From the NCBI GenBank assembly GCA_020441545.1, contig JAGRLZ010000070.1:1-35956 (forward strand): a stretch of DNA of 35,956 nt, given 5' to 3'. Every line of letters starts with the position of its first letter. The first letter of the stretch is position 1. This DNA is from Xanthobacteraceae bacterium. GTDB taxonomy: Bacteria > Pseudomonadota > Alphaproteobacteria > Rhizobiales > Xanthobacteraceae. A model generated the notes under the pieces. It made no database searches, had not been told where the DNA came from, and was given only the letters and a program-made list of their open reading frames with translations. Below are positions 8,040 through 16,663 of the stretch, one piece after another. The position numbers were made by a program, and so were the translations under genes.

Positions 8040-8740
8040 TATGCCGTCTCCATCGGCGTGGCGTTGCGGCCCCGCAGCACGATGTCGAAGCGGTAGCACA
8101 ACGCCCATTCGGGCTTGGTGTTCGCGAGATCGAAGCACGACACCATGCGCATCCGCGCCGTCTCGTCCGCAACCGAATTGAAGATCGGATCGAACGCGAA
8201 CAGCGGATCGCCGGGGAAATACATCTGCGTCACCAGGCGCGACAGGAAGGAATAGCCGAACACCGAGAAATGAATATGGGCCGGCCGCCAGGCATTGTGG
8301 TGGTTGCCCCACGGATAGGCGCCCGGCTTGATGGTGACGAAGCGGTAATAGCCGGCGCTGTCGGTCACGGCGCGGCCGGCGCCGGTGAAATTCGGATCGA
8401 GCGGCGCCGGATGCCGGTCGCGGGCATGGATGTAGCGGCCGCAGGCGTTGGCCTGCCAGATCTCGACCAGAACATCAGGAACGCCGCGCCCGTCCTCGTC
8501 CCGGACATGGCCATGAACGATGATGCGCTCGCCGAGCGGCTCGCCGGCATGCTGGATGGTGAGATCGTGATCGTTGGCGCGCACCGTGCCATGACCGTAG
8601 ACCGGCCCGGTGAGTTCGGACAGCGTATGCGGCATCACGATCAGCGGCTTCTGCGGGGACCGCTTGACCGTGCTCTTGTAGTCCGGCGAAAGCCGCTTCG
8701 GATGCGCGCCCAGGCTCTCCAGCGGATAGACAAGCGCCAT
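8039..8740 (-). CDS. pcaH: Protocatechuate 3,4-dioxygenase beta subunit
   Basis: This is the iron-bearing catalytic subunit of protocatechuate 3,4-dioxygenase in the beta-ketoadipate pathway. The 233-residue product shows the four non-haem Fe(III) ligands as Tyr103 (CGRYIHARD), Tyr142 (GAYPWGN), His155 and His157 (PAHIHFSVFG). Their 39-13-2 spacing is exactly that of the characterised Pseudomonas enzyme. The start at 8740 has GGAGG about ten bases upstream. It overlaps pcaG by one base. A strongly palindromic AT-rich block lies upstream and probably holds its promoter, separating it from pcaF, which is transcribed in the same direction. Confidence 0.97.
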   Translation of the reverse strand: MALVYPLESLGAHPKRLSPDYKSTVKRSPQKPLIVMPHTLSELTGPVYGHGTVRANDHDLTIQHAGEPLGERIIVHGHVRDEDGRGVPDVLVEIWQANACGRYIHARDRHPAPLDPNFTGAGRAVTDSAGYYRFVTIKPGAYPWGNHHNAWRPAHIHFSVFGYSFLSRLVTQMYFPGDPLFAFDPIFNSVADETARMRMVSCFDLANTKPEWALCYRFDIVLRGRNATPMETA

Positions 8741-8772
8741 GGCCAGTTCCTCCGGGCCGGACGGCCCCTCAG

Positions 8773-8824
8773 CGTTTCCGAAATGAGATTATAATCATTA
8801 TAGAATATAATCAATTCGGAAACG
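8773..8824 (-). promoter_or_regulatory. Palindromic promoter/operator region of pcaHG
   Basis: A perfect 10-bp inverted repeat, CGTTTCCGAA at 8773 and TTCGGAAACG at 8815, brackets a 32-bp very AT-rich spacer. That spacer contains a perfect 10-bp palindrome GATTATAATC at 8787-8796 and two TATAATCA direct repeats 16 bases apart (8790 and 8806). On the minus strand, TTGATT (8814 to 8809) and TATAAT (8793 to 8788) could be a -35/-10 pair, though the 15-base spacing is short. It sits in the 108-base gap between pcaF and pcaH. No pca regulator is encoded in the window, so the binding protein (for example a PcaQ or PcaR type) is a guess. Confidence 0.55.
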
Positions 8825-8848
8825 AAAGGGCCTCCGCCCGAACTGCCG

Positions 8849-10057
<1,209 letters not shown>

Positions 10058-10101
10058 CGGAAGTTCCTTTTTCTCGGCCGTCATCCCACAGGATCCATGG
10101 A

Positions 10102-10135
10102 TTTCGGTTTTAGGAAGCTATCCGAAACAGGTCAA
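10102..10135 (-). promoter_or_regulatory. Predicted sigma70 promoter of pcaF with embedded inverted repeat
   Basis: On the minus strand TTGACC (10135 to 10130) is followed after exactly 17 bases by TAAAAC (10112 to 10107), a reasonable -35/-10 pair located 50 to 80 bases upstream of pcaF. An inverted repeat TTTCGG (10102-10107) / CCGAAA (10122-10127) overlaps the -10 element and the spacer. A CCGAAA half-site also occurs in the pcaHG upstream region (8778-8783), hinting at a shared regulator. Confidence 0.5.
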
Positions 10136-10300
10136 TTGCAGGCCAGTCGATGGCGTCCGCCGCCGGCTCCCGTTCCGCCGCGCCGGCCCCGCCCACATCC
10201 GGCCGGAGCCGACCGGCCCGGCGGCGACAGGTGGGGAAAACCGGCAGCATTTGCCCGCCGCGCTGTTTGCGCTGCGGAATTTTGTTAAGGTGGCGCCTCC

Positions 10301-13066
10301 ATGACGATCCAGCCCGCCATCATCGCTTCTTCGGCCTCTTCACCGGCTGCTTCACCGCCCGCCCGGCCTTCCGATGCGCCGGCCGTGGCGGCTGCGCGCG
10401 TCACGCCGATGATGGAGCAGTATCTGGAGATCAAGGCGGCCAATCCCGGCCTGCTCCTGTTCTATCGCATGGGCGACTTCTACGAACTGTTCTTCGAGGA
10501 TGCCGAGGTCGCCTCGCGCGCGCTCGGCATCACGCTGACCAAGCGCGGCAAGCACCAGGGCGCGGACATCCCGATGTGCGGCGTGCCGGTGGAGCGCGCC
10601 GACGACTACCTGCACCGGCTGATCGCGCTCGGCCATCGGGTGGCGGTGTGCGAGCAGACCGAAGACCCGGCCACCGCCCGCAAGCGCGGCAACAAGAGCG
10701 TGGTGCGGCGCGACGTGGTGCGCCTCGTCACGCCCGGCACACTGACCGAGGACAACCTGCTCGACGCCCGCGCCAACAACTATCTGCTGGCGCTGGCGCG
10801 CGCGCGTGCGTCGTCCGCCGGCGACGACCGCATCGGGCTGGCCTGGATCGATATCTCGACTTCCGAATTCACGGTCACCGAATGCAGCACGGCCGAACTC
10901 GGCGCAACGCTGGCGCGGATCAATCCGAACGAGATGATCGTCACCGATTCGGTGTTCGGCGATGCGCTGATCGGTCCGCTGCTGCGCGAGATGCCGTCGG
11001 TCACGCCGCTGACCCGCGACGTGTTCGATGCATCCACCGCCGGGCGGCGGCTGTGCGACTACTTCGCGGTGGCGACCATGGACGGCCTCGCCGCGCTGTC
11101 CCGCCTCGAGGCGACGGCCGCCGCCGCCGCCGTCACCTATGTCGAGCGCACCCAGGTCGGCAAGCACGTGCCGCTGTCGCCGCCGTCGCGCGAGGCGACC
11201 GGCGCCACCATGGCGATCGACCCGGCGACCCGTGCCAATCTCGAACTCACCCGCACGCTGTCGGGCGAGCGGCGCGGCTCGCTGCTCGACGCCATCGACC
11301 TCACCGTTACCGCCGCCGGGTCGCGGCTGCTGGCGCAGCGCCTCGCCGCGCCGCTTACCGACCCGGCCACGATCACCCATCGCCTCGACGCGGTCAGCGC
11401 CTTCGTCAACGACACCGCCGCGCGCGACGATCTTCGCACCACGTTGCGCGGCGCGCCGGACATCTCGCGCGCCCTTGCGCGGCTGTCGGTCGGGCGCGGC
11501 GGCCCGCGCGATCTCGCCAGCCTGCGCGACGGCATCCTCGCCGCCGACCAGGCGGCGGCGAGGCTCGACCAGGTCGCCGACCTGTCGCGCGAGCTGCATG
11601 CGGTGCGCGATGCCCTGAACATGCCGTCGCGCGATCTCGCGCGCGAATTCGCCCGTGCGCTCGCCGACGACCTGCCGCTGTTCAAGCGCGACGGCGGCTT
11701 CGTGCGGGACAATTACGAGCCCGCGCTCGACGAGGCACGCAAGCTGCGCGACGATTCGCGGCGCGTGGTCGCGGCGATGCAGGCGCGCTACGCCGAGGAG
11801 ACCGGAATCAAGGCGCTGAAGATCCGGCACAACAACGTGCTCGGCTACTTCGTCGAGGTCACCGCCCAGCACGGCGACAAGCTGATGACGCCGCCGCTGA
11901 ACACGACCTTCATCCATCGCCAGACGCTGGCCGGGCAGGTCCGCTTCACCACAGCCGAACTTGGCGAGACCGAAGCCAAAATCGCCAATGCCGGCGAGCG
12001 CGCGCTCGGCCTCGAACTCGAAATCTTCGAGCGGCTGTGCGCGATGGCGATCGACGACGGCGACAGCTTGCGCGCCGCCGCCCACGCCTTCGCCGCGCTC
12101 GATGTCGCGACCTCGCTGGCCCGGCTCGCCGTGGACGAAAACTACGTGCGGCCCGAGGTCGACACCTCGCTCGGCTTCGCCATCGAAGGCGGCCGGCACC
12201 CGGTGGTCGAGCAGGCGCTGAAGCGCGACGGCCAGCCCTTCATCGCCAATGCCTGCGACCTGTCGCCGGGACCGGCGCAAGCCTCCGGGCAGATCTGGCT
12301 CATCACCGGCCCCAACATGGCCGGCAAATCGACCTTCCTGCGGCAGAACGCGCTGATCGCGCTGATGGCGCAGATCGGCAGCTTCGTGCCGGCGTCGCGC
12401 GCGCGCATCGGCATCATCGACCGGCTGTTCTCGCGGGTCGGCGCCGCCGACGACCTGGCGCGCGGCCGCTCGACCTTCATGGTCGAAATGGTGGAGACCG
12501 CCGCAATCCTCAACCAGGCCGGCGAACGCGCGCTGGTCATCCTCGACGAGATCGGCCGCGGCACCGCGACCTTCGACGGACTGTCGATCGCCTGGGCATC
12601 GATCGAGCACCTGCACGAAGCGAACCGATGCCGCGCGCTGTTCGCCACGCATTATCACGAACTGACCGCGCTGTCGGCGAAGCTGCCACGGCTGTTCAAC
12701 GCCACCGTGCGGGTCAAGGAATGGCACGGCGACGTGGTGTTCCTGCACGAGGTGCTGCCGGGCTCGGCCGACCGCTCCTACGGCATCCAGGTCGCCAAGC
12801 TCGCCGGCCTGCCGGCATCCGTGGTGACGCGCGCCAAGGCGGTGCTGGCGAAGCTCGAGGCCCAGGACCGCAATTCGACCACGCGGGCGCTCGCCGACGA
12901 CCTGCCGCTGTTCGCGGTGCCCGCGCGTGCCGCCGCCGAGCCGTCGCCGCCGAGTGAAGCCGACAGGCTGATGGAGGCGCTGCGCGCGCTCCACCCCGAC
13001 GACCTGTCACCGCGCGAGGCGCTGGAGGCGCTCTATGCGCTCAAGGCCAGGCTGCCCAAAGAATAA
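10301..13066 (+). CDS. mutS: DNA mismatch repair protein MutS
   Basis: MutS recognises base mismatches and small loops and starts methyl-independent or MutL-dependent repair. The 921-residue product has the mismatch-wedging Phe/Glu motif in [13 protein letters not shown] near residue 56, the connector and lever domains, the Walker A loop [12 protein letters not shown] near residue 669 and the Walker B segment [15 protein letters not shown] near residue 747. The ATP-sandwich His is in FATHYHELT. The C-terminal tail ends with the tetramerisation-type segment ([19 protein letters not shown]). The start at 10301 follows AAGG at a somewhat long 12-base spacing; an Ala/Ser/Pro-rich N-terminal extension precedes the conserved [11 protein letters not shown]. 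In many rhizobia mutS is followed directly by glnD; here 3.6 kb separates them. Confidence 0.98.
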   Translation: MTIQPAIIASSASSPAASPPARPSDAPAVAAARVTPMMEQYLEIKAANPGLLLFYRMGDFYELFFEDAEVASRALGITLTKRGKHQGADIPMCGVPVERADDYLHRLIALGHRVAVCEQTEDPATARKRGNKSVVRRDVVRLVTPGTLTEDNLLDARANNYLLALARARASSAGDDRIGLAWIDISTSEFTVTECSTAELGATLARINPNEMIVTDSVFGDALIGPLLREMPSVTPLTRDVFDASTAGRRLCDYFAVATMDGLAALSRLEATAAAAAVTYVERTQVGKHVPLSPPSREATGATMAIDPATRANLELTRTLSGERRGSLLDAIDLTVTAAGSRLLAQRLAAPLTDPATITHRLDAVSAFVNDTAARDDLRTTLRGAPDISRALARLSVGRGGPRDLASLRDGILAADQAAARLDQVADLSRELHAVRDALNMPSRDLAREFARALADDLPLFKRDGGFVRDNYEPALDEARKLRDDSRRVVAAMQARYAEETGIKALKIRHNNVLGYFVEVTAQHGDKLMTPPLNTTFIHRQTLAGQVRFTTAELGETEAKIANAGERALGLELEIFERLCAMAIDDGDSLRAAAHAFAALDVATSLARLAVDENYVRPEVDTSLGFAIEGGRHPVVEQALKRDGQPFIANACDLSPGPAQASGQIWLITGPNMAGKSTFLRQNALIALMAQIGSFVPASRARIGIIDRLFSRVGAADDLARGRSTFMVEMVETAAILNQAGERALVILDEIGRGTATFDGLSIAWASIEHLHEANRCRALFATHYHELTALSAKLPRLFNATVRVKEWHGDVVFLHEVLPGSADRSYGIQVAKLAGLPASVVTRAKAVLAKLEAQDRNSTTRALADDLPLFAVPARAAAEPSPPSEADRLMEALRALHPDDLSPREALEALYALKARLPKE

Positions 13067-13125
13067 GCGTCGAAAATTTTTTGAACTTGATCCACGCCGA
13101 CTGAGCCGCCACATGCACTGTCTCT

Positions 13126-13161
13126 CCTCTCCCCCATGGGGAGAGGGTTGGGGTGAGGGGG
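13126..13161. repeat. CCTCTCCCC/GGGGAGAGG hairpin repeat downstream of mutS
   Basis: A perfect 9-bp stem (13126-13134 with 13138-13146) and a three-base loop is followed by GTTGGGGTGAGGGG. I recognise this motif from memory as a dispersed intergenic repeat in many proteobacterial genomes. It sits between the convergent mutS and osmC-like genes. It lacks a T-tract on either strand, so terminator function is not supported although position would suit it. Confidence 0.6.
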
Positions 13162-13203
13162 ATCAGGCCACCGATAAACCAAATCCCTCGTCCGAGTACA
13201 AGC

Positions 13204-13713
13204 TCACACCCGGTTCAGGCTGACCGACACCTTCGGACCATTTTTGATGGTCTGATAGACCACGCAATAGCGTTCGGTGAGCTTCAGCAGCAGGTCGAGC
13301 TTGTCCTGCGGCGCGTCGGTGTCGACATCGAAGCGCAGCCGGATTTCGGCGAAGCCGACCGGCGCCTCCTTGTCGACGCCGAGCGTGCCGCGAAAATCGA
13401 GATCGCCTTCCGCGACAACCAGTCCCGACTTCAGCGGCACCTCCACCGCGGTCGCGACCGATTTCAGCGTCACCCCGGCGCAGGCCACCAGCGCCTCCAG
13501 CAGCATGTCGCCGGAGCACAGTTCGAGGCCGGAGCCGCCGGTTGCCGGATGCAGGCCGGCGACCGCCAGCGCGCGGCCGGTCTCGACCTTGCAGGCGATG
13601 CCGTCATTGTCGATCGAGCCCCTGGCCTTCAGCGTGATGACGGCGGCCCTGGGATCTGACTTGTAGCGCTCCTTGATCGGCGCCTGCGTGGCGCGAAGCT
13701 CTGCGGCGTCCAT
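13204..13713 (-). CDS. OsmC family protein (peroxiredoxin-like)
   Basis: A 169-residue OsmC/Ohr-superfamily protein. Members reduce organic hydroperoxides with two active-site cysteines. Both positions are present: Cys78 in LEALVACAGVTL and Cys150 in LTERYCVVYQTI; an extra Cys66 precedes the first helix. The order of elements matches the YhfA/SACOL1771-type OsmC proteins rather than canonical Ohr. The start at 13713 has GGGAG about nine bases upstream. It lies 82 bases downstream of the ABC transporter ATPase gene on the same strand and may be read through from it. Peroxidase activity is inferred from the family. Confidence 0.9.
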   Translation of the reverse strand: MDAAELRATQAPIKERYKSDPRAAVITLKARGSIDNDGIACKVETGRALAVAGLHPATGGSGLELCSGDMLLEALVACAGVTLKSVATAVEVPLKSGLVVAEGDLDFRGTLGVDKEAPVGFAEIRLRFDVDTDAPQDKLDLLLKLTERYCVVYQTIKNGPKVSVSLNRV

Positions 13714-13795
13714 GACTGTGACTCCCGGGTAAGTTGCAACATTGAATTGATGTGGAACGACGGCGGTCGGTCGGCCTGATCCAGAACGACATGCA

Positions 13796-14581
13796 CTACC
13801 ACCACATCGCCTCCCCGGACACGGATTTCTCCCGCCGGTCCGGGATATCGCGGTCGAGCGACTGATCGAGCGAGGTCAGCACGCGTCGCTTCAGGTCTTC
13901 GAACAGGGCGGAGGTGCGGTCGCGCGGGCGCGACAGGAATACCGGAATCTCCTCGAACAGCCGGCCGGGACGCGGGCGCATCACCACGATCCGGTCGGCC
14001 AGCACGACCGCCTCGTCGACGTCATGGGTCACCAGGATCAGGGTCGGCCGGGCATCGGCCCACAGGTCGAGCAGGTGGTCCTGCAGATCGCTGCGGGTAA
14101 AAGCGTCGAGCGCCGAAAACGGCTCGTCGAGCAGCAGCACTTCCGGTTGCGGCACCAGTGCGCGCGCGATCGCGACGCGCTGCGCCTGTCCGCCCGACAA
14201 TTCGCGCGGCCAGACCCGCGCCTTGTCCGCGAGGCCGACCCGGTCCAGCGCCCTGGCGACGCGCCCGGCGCGCTCCCGCTTCGGCAAGCCGGCAAGCCCG
14301 AACGCCACGTTGTCGGCCACGCTCAGCCACGGCAGCAGGCGCGGCTCCTGGAAGATGATGCCGATCTTCCCGTGCGGCGCGGTGATGAGGTCGCCGTCCA
14401 GCGTGATGCTGCCGCGGCTGGCGCGATCGAGACCGGCGATCGCCCGCAGCAGCGTCGACTTGCCACAGCCCGAACCGCCGATCACCGCGACGATCTCGCC
14501 GCGATTGATGGTGGCCGAGAAACGCTCCAGCGCGTTGACGCCGTTCGGATAGGTCTTGCCGACCTGATCGAGCACCAGCAT
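13796..14581 (-). CDS. ABC transporter ATP-binding protein (SsuB/TauB/NrtD type)
   Basis: The cytoplasmic ATPase of an importer in the nitrate/sulfonate/taurine class. The 261-residue product has the Walker A motif IGGSGCGKST, Q-loop IIFQEPRLLPW, signature LSGGQAQRVAIARAL, Walker B VLLLDEPFSALD and switch His in LVTHDVDEAV. The FQEPRLLPWL sequence is typical of the SsuB/TauB branch. The ATG at 14581 shares its A with the TGA stop of the permease gene (TGATG), so the two are translationally coupled. The C-terminal about 30 residues are charged and end in MWW. Substrate specificity is set by the binding protein, not by this subunit. Confidence 0.94.
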   Translation of the reverse strand: MLVLDQVGKTYPNGVNALERFSATINRGEIVAVIGGSGCGKSTLLRAIAGLDRASRGSITLDGDLITAPHGKIGIIFQEPRLLPWLSVADNVAFGLAGLPKRERAGRVARALDRVGLADKARVWPRELSGGQAQRVAIARALVPQPEVLLLDEPFSALDAFTRSDLQDHLLDLWADARPTLILVTHDVDEAVVLADRIVVMRPRPGRLFEEIPVFLSRPRDRTSALFEDLKRRVLTSLDQSLDRDIPDRREKSVSGEAMWW

Positions 14582-15438
14582 CAGGCGCCTCCCGCCTGCT
14601 GTCCGTAGGCATCCTGCCAGCGCAGGAACGGCGCGGCGGCAACCTCGATCAGCCAGTCGGTGACTTTGCCGATCACCGCGAAGGCGACGATGGCGGCCAC
14701 GATCTGCGCCGGCTTGCCGAGCTGCTGGCCGTCGATCAGCAGGTAGCCCAAGCCTTCCGAGGCGCCCAGCAGTTCGGCCGCCACCACGAACATCCAGCCG
14801 AGCCCGAGACCGGAGCGCAGCGAGACGATGTAGCTCGGCAGCACCGCCGGCAGCAGAATGCGGCGCACCAGCGCCGGCCCCGAAAGACGAAAGGCCCGCC
14901 CGACCTCGACGATCTTGCGATCGACGCCGAGGATCGCGCCCATCACGCCGAGATAGACCGGAAAGAACACGCCGACCGCGATCAGCGCCACCTTCGATTC
15001 CTCGAAGATGCCGAACCACAGGATGAACAGCGGCACCCACGCGATCGACGGGATCGACCGCAGCGCCTGCAAGGTGGGATCGAGGATCCGCCGCGACAAG
15101 CCGGAATAGCCGGCGACCGCGCCGACCGCCGTTCCCGCCGCGACGCCGAGCGCGAAGCCGGCCGCGACCCGCAACACCGTCGCCCGGGTGTGGACCCACA
15201 ATTCGCCGCTGCGCGCGAGATCCCACAATGTCGCGAAGATCACCGAGGGCGGCGGCACCAGCCGGCCGTCCGACCATCCGGCATGAACCACCCATTCCCA
15301 TGCCGCGCCGAGAACCACCGGCAGCGCCAGTCCGAGCGCGACATTCACCAGGCGGCGGGTGCGACGGCCCGTGGTGCGCGGGGATTCGGCAGAAGGAGCA
15401 AAACTCATTTCGACGGCAGTCATGGTGGGGACAGTCAT
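14581..15438 (-). CDS. ABC transporter permease (SsuC/TauC type)
   Basis: The inner-membrane subunit of the same importer, about 285 residues with six predicted helices. It shows the cytoplasmic EAA-loop that docks on the ATPase (GRAFRLSGPALVRRILLPA) and the family's IPSIAWVPLFILWFGIFEES segment. The start is uncertain: 15438 (MTVPTMTAVEM) and 15423 (MTAVEM) are both in frame, and none has a convincing ribosome site; an ATG at 15540 would add residues that do not look conserved. It follows the binding-protein gene after 112 bases and overlaps the ATPase gene by one base. Confidence 0.92.
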   Translation of the reverse strand: MTVPTMTAVEMSFAPSAESPRTTGRRTRRLVNVALGLALPVVLGAAWEWVVHAGWSDGRLVPPPSVIFATLWDLARSGELWVHTRATVLRVAAGFALGVAAGTAVGAVAGYSGLSRRILDPTLQALRSIPSIAWVPLFILWFGIFEESKVALIAVGVFFPVYLGVMGAILGVDRKIVEVGRAFRLSGPALVRRILLPAVLPSYIVSLRSGLGLGWMFVVAAELLGASEGLGYLLIDGQQLGKPAQIVAAIVAFAVIGKVTDWLIEVAAAPFLRWQDAYGQQAGGA

Positions 15439-15550
15439 GGCATGCCCGGACCGTGAAGGAAACCGGACGCGCAGACCGTCCACGCCCATCCGGCCTGGCT
15501 GGAAAACGCGAGGAGCGGGCGCGACCCGCCCGCCCCTCACGACATTCGCA

Positions 15551-16525
15551 TCAGTTCGTCAGCGGCACGCTGTCGTCGATCAGCGAATCCAGCGCCGCCT
15601 TGACGTCGACATTCGCCGCGATCACGCCGGCCTGCTGCAGGGCCAGGCCGGCGGCCAGGATCGAGGCCCGCTGCGGCGCGCCGATCTTCGAATGCGTCAG
15701 ATCGGTCCGCTCCCTGAGCTGCTTGTCCACCACCACGTCCGGCAGCTTGGTGACGGCGATGAAGGTCTTCTTCAGCTCATCGTAATTCGCCAGCGAGAAC
15801 TTGCGCGCCTCCTCGTAAACCTTCAGCACGCGCTTCGCGAGGTCCGGATGGTCCTTGAGAAACTGTTCGCGGACATTGAGGATGCCCCAGGTGTTCGCAT
15901 CCTTGTTGCGGTAGAACAGCCGCGCGCCGTCCCCGATCTCGGCCGCCGCCATCATCGGGTCGAGGCCGGCCCAGGCCTGCACGTCGCCGCGCTTCAAGGC
16001 GGTGGCGCCATCGGCGTGCTGCAGCAGCACCGGCTTGATGTCCTTCTCCGACAGCCCGACGCTCTGCAGCGCGCGGACCAGGAAGATGTGCGGATCGGTG
16101 CCGCGGGTGACCGCGACGCGCTGCCCCTTCAGATCCTCGATCTTCCGGATCTTGGAATCCTTCGCGGTGACCAGCGCCGTCCATTCCGGCTGCGAATAGA
16201 CGTAGATCGACTTCACCGGATTACCGTTGATCCGGGCGACCAGCGCCGCCGACCCCGCGGTCGAGCCGAAATCGATCGAGCCGGCATTGAGGAATTCCAG
16301 CGCCTTGTTGGAGCCGGCCGACTGCACCCAGCGAATCCGGATGCCGTCCTTCTCGAATTCCTTTTCGAGCAGGCCCTTGTTCTTCATCACCATGGAGACG
16401 GGGTTGTAGGTGGCCCAGTCGATCCGGATTTCCTTGACCGGATCGGCGGCCCATGCCGTGACCGGCAGCAGCGCCGCGACGGCAAGGCCCGCGGCGAAGG
16501 CGCGGCGTGACAGGTTCGGCATCAT
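15551..16525 (-). CDS. Aliphatic sulfonate/nitrate/taurine-type ABC transporter substrate-binding protein
   Basis: A periplasmic solute receptor of the NrtT/TauT/SsuA family, first gene of the importer operon. The 324-residue product begins with a twin-arginine-like signal (LSRRAFAAGLAVAALL, cleavage near AWA-ADP), so it may be exported folded through Tat. The mature part has the family landmarks IDWATYNPVSMVMKNKGLLE, SAGSNKALEFLNAGSIDFG and VTRGTDPHIFLVRAL. The start is one of two adjacent ATGs at 16525/16522, with GGAG six bases upstream of the first. It is divergent from glnD. Sulfonates are the most likely ligands by family, but no sulfonate monooxygenase (ssuD, tauD) is in the window, so the substrate is open. 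Confidence 0.92.
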   Translation of the reverse strand: MMPNLSRRAFAAGLAVAALLPVTAWAADPVKEIRIDWATYNPVSMVMKNKGLLEKEFEKDGIRIRWVQSAGSNKALEFLNAGSIDFGSTAGSAALVARINGNPVKSIYVYSQPEWTALVTAKDSKIRKIEDLKGQRVAVTRGTDPHIFLVRALQSVGLSEKDIKPVLLQHADGATALKRGDVQAWAGLDPMMAAAEIGDGARLFYRNKDANTWGILNVREQFLKDHPDLAKRVLKVYEEARKFSLANYDELKKTFIAVTKLPDVVVDKQLRERTDLTHSKIGAPQRASILAAGLALQQAGVIAANVDVKAALDSLIDDSVPLTN

Positions 16526-16595
16526 CGAATTCTCCGTGGGTTCGAAACGTGGCGGAGGCGGCACCCTGCCCCTCTTCGCCGGGCGTGACGGAAGG

Positions 16596-16617
16596 TGAAA
16601 AAACACACACTTTTTCA
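16596..16617. promoter_or_regulatory. Inverted repeat in the divergent glnD / ABC-operon intergenic region
   Basis: TGAAAAA (16596-16602) and TTTTTCA (16611-16617) form a perfect 7-bp inverted repeat around an ACACACAC spacer, in a 138-base region much more AT-rich than its surroundings. It lies about 70 bases upstream of the binding-protein start and about 50 bases upstream of glnD, so it could control either. On the minus strand a TTGACG occurs near 16640 but I see no well-spaced -10 partner. Function is unknown. Confidence 0.35.
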
Positions 16618-16663
16618 ATAAGTTACACAATATCGTCAACAAGAAAAAGAATCTCGCGCCAGT

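Noticed and set aside
8040-8312. N-terminal extension of pcaG upstream of the GTG
   Set aside because: These codons lie inside pcaH in another frame, and PcaG proteins begin at the residues encoded from 8039.
10352-12994. 880-codon minus-strand open frame opposite mutS
   Set aside because: It is complementary to a complete mutS with all motifs, and its translation is rich in Arg, Gly, Val and His with no recognisable domain.
13126-13161. Hairpin after mutS considered as an intrinsic terminator or a CRISPR-like unit
   Set aside because: There is no T-tract on either strand and only a single copy, without spaced repeats; it fits a common dispersed repeat better.
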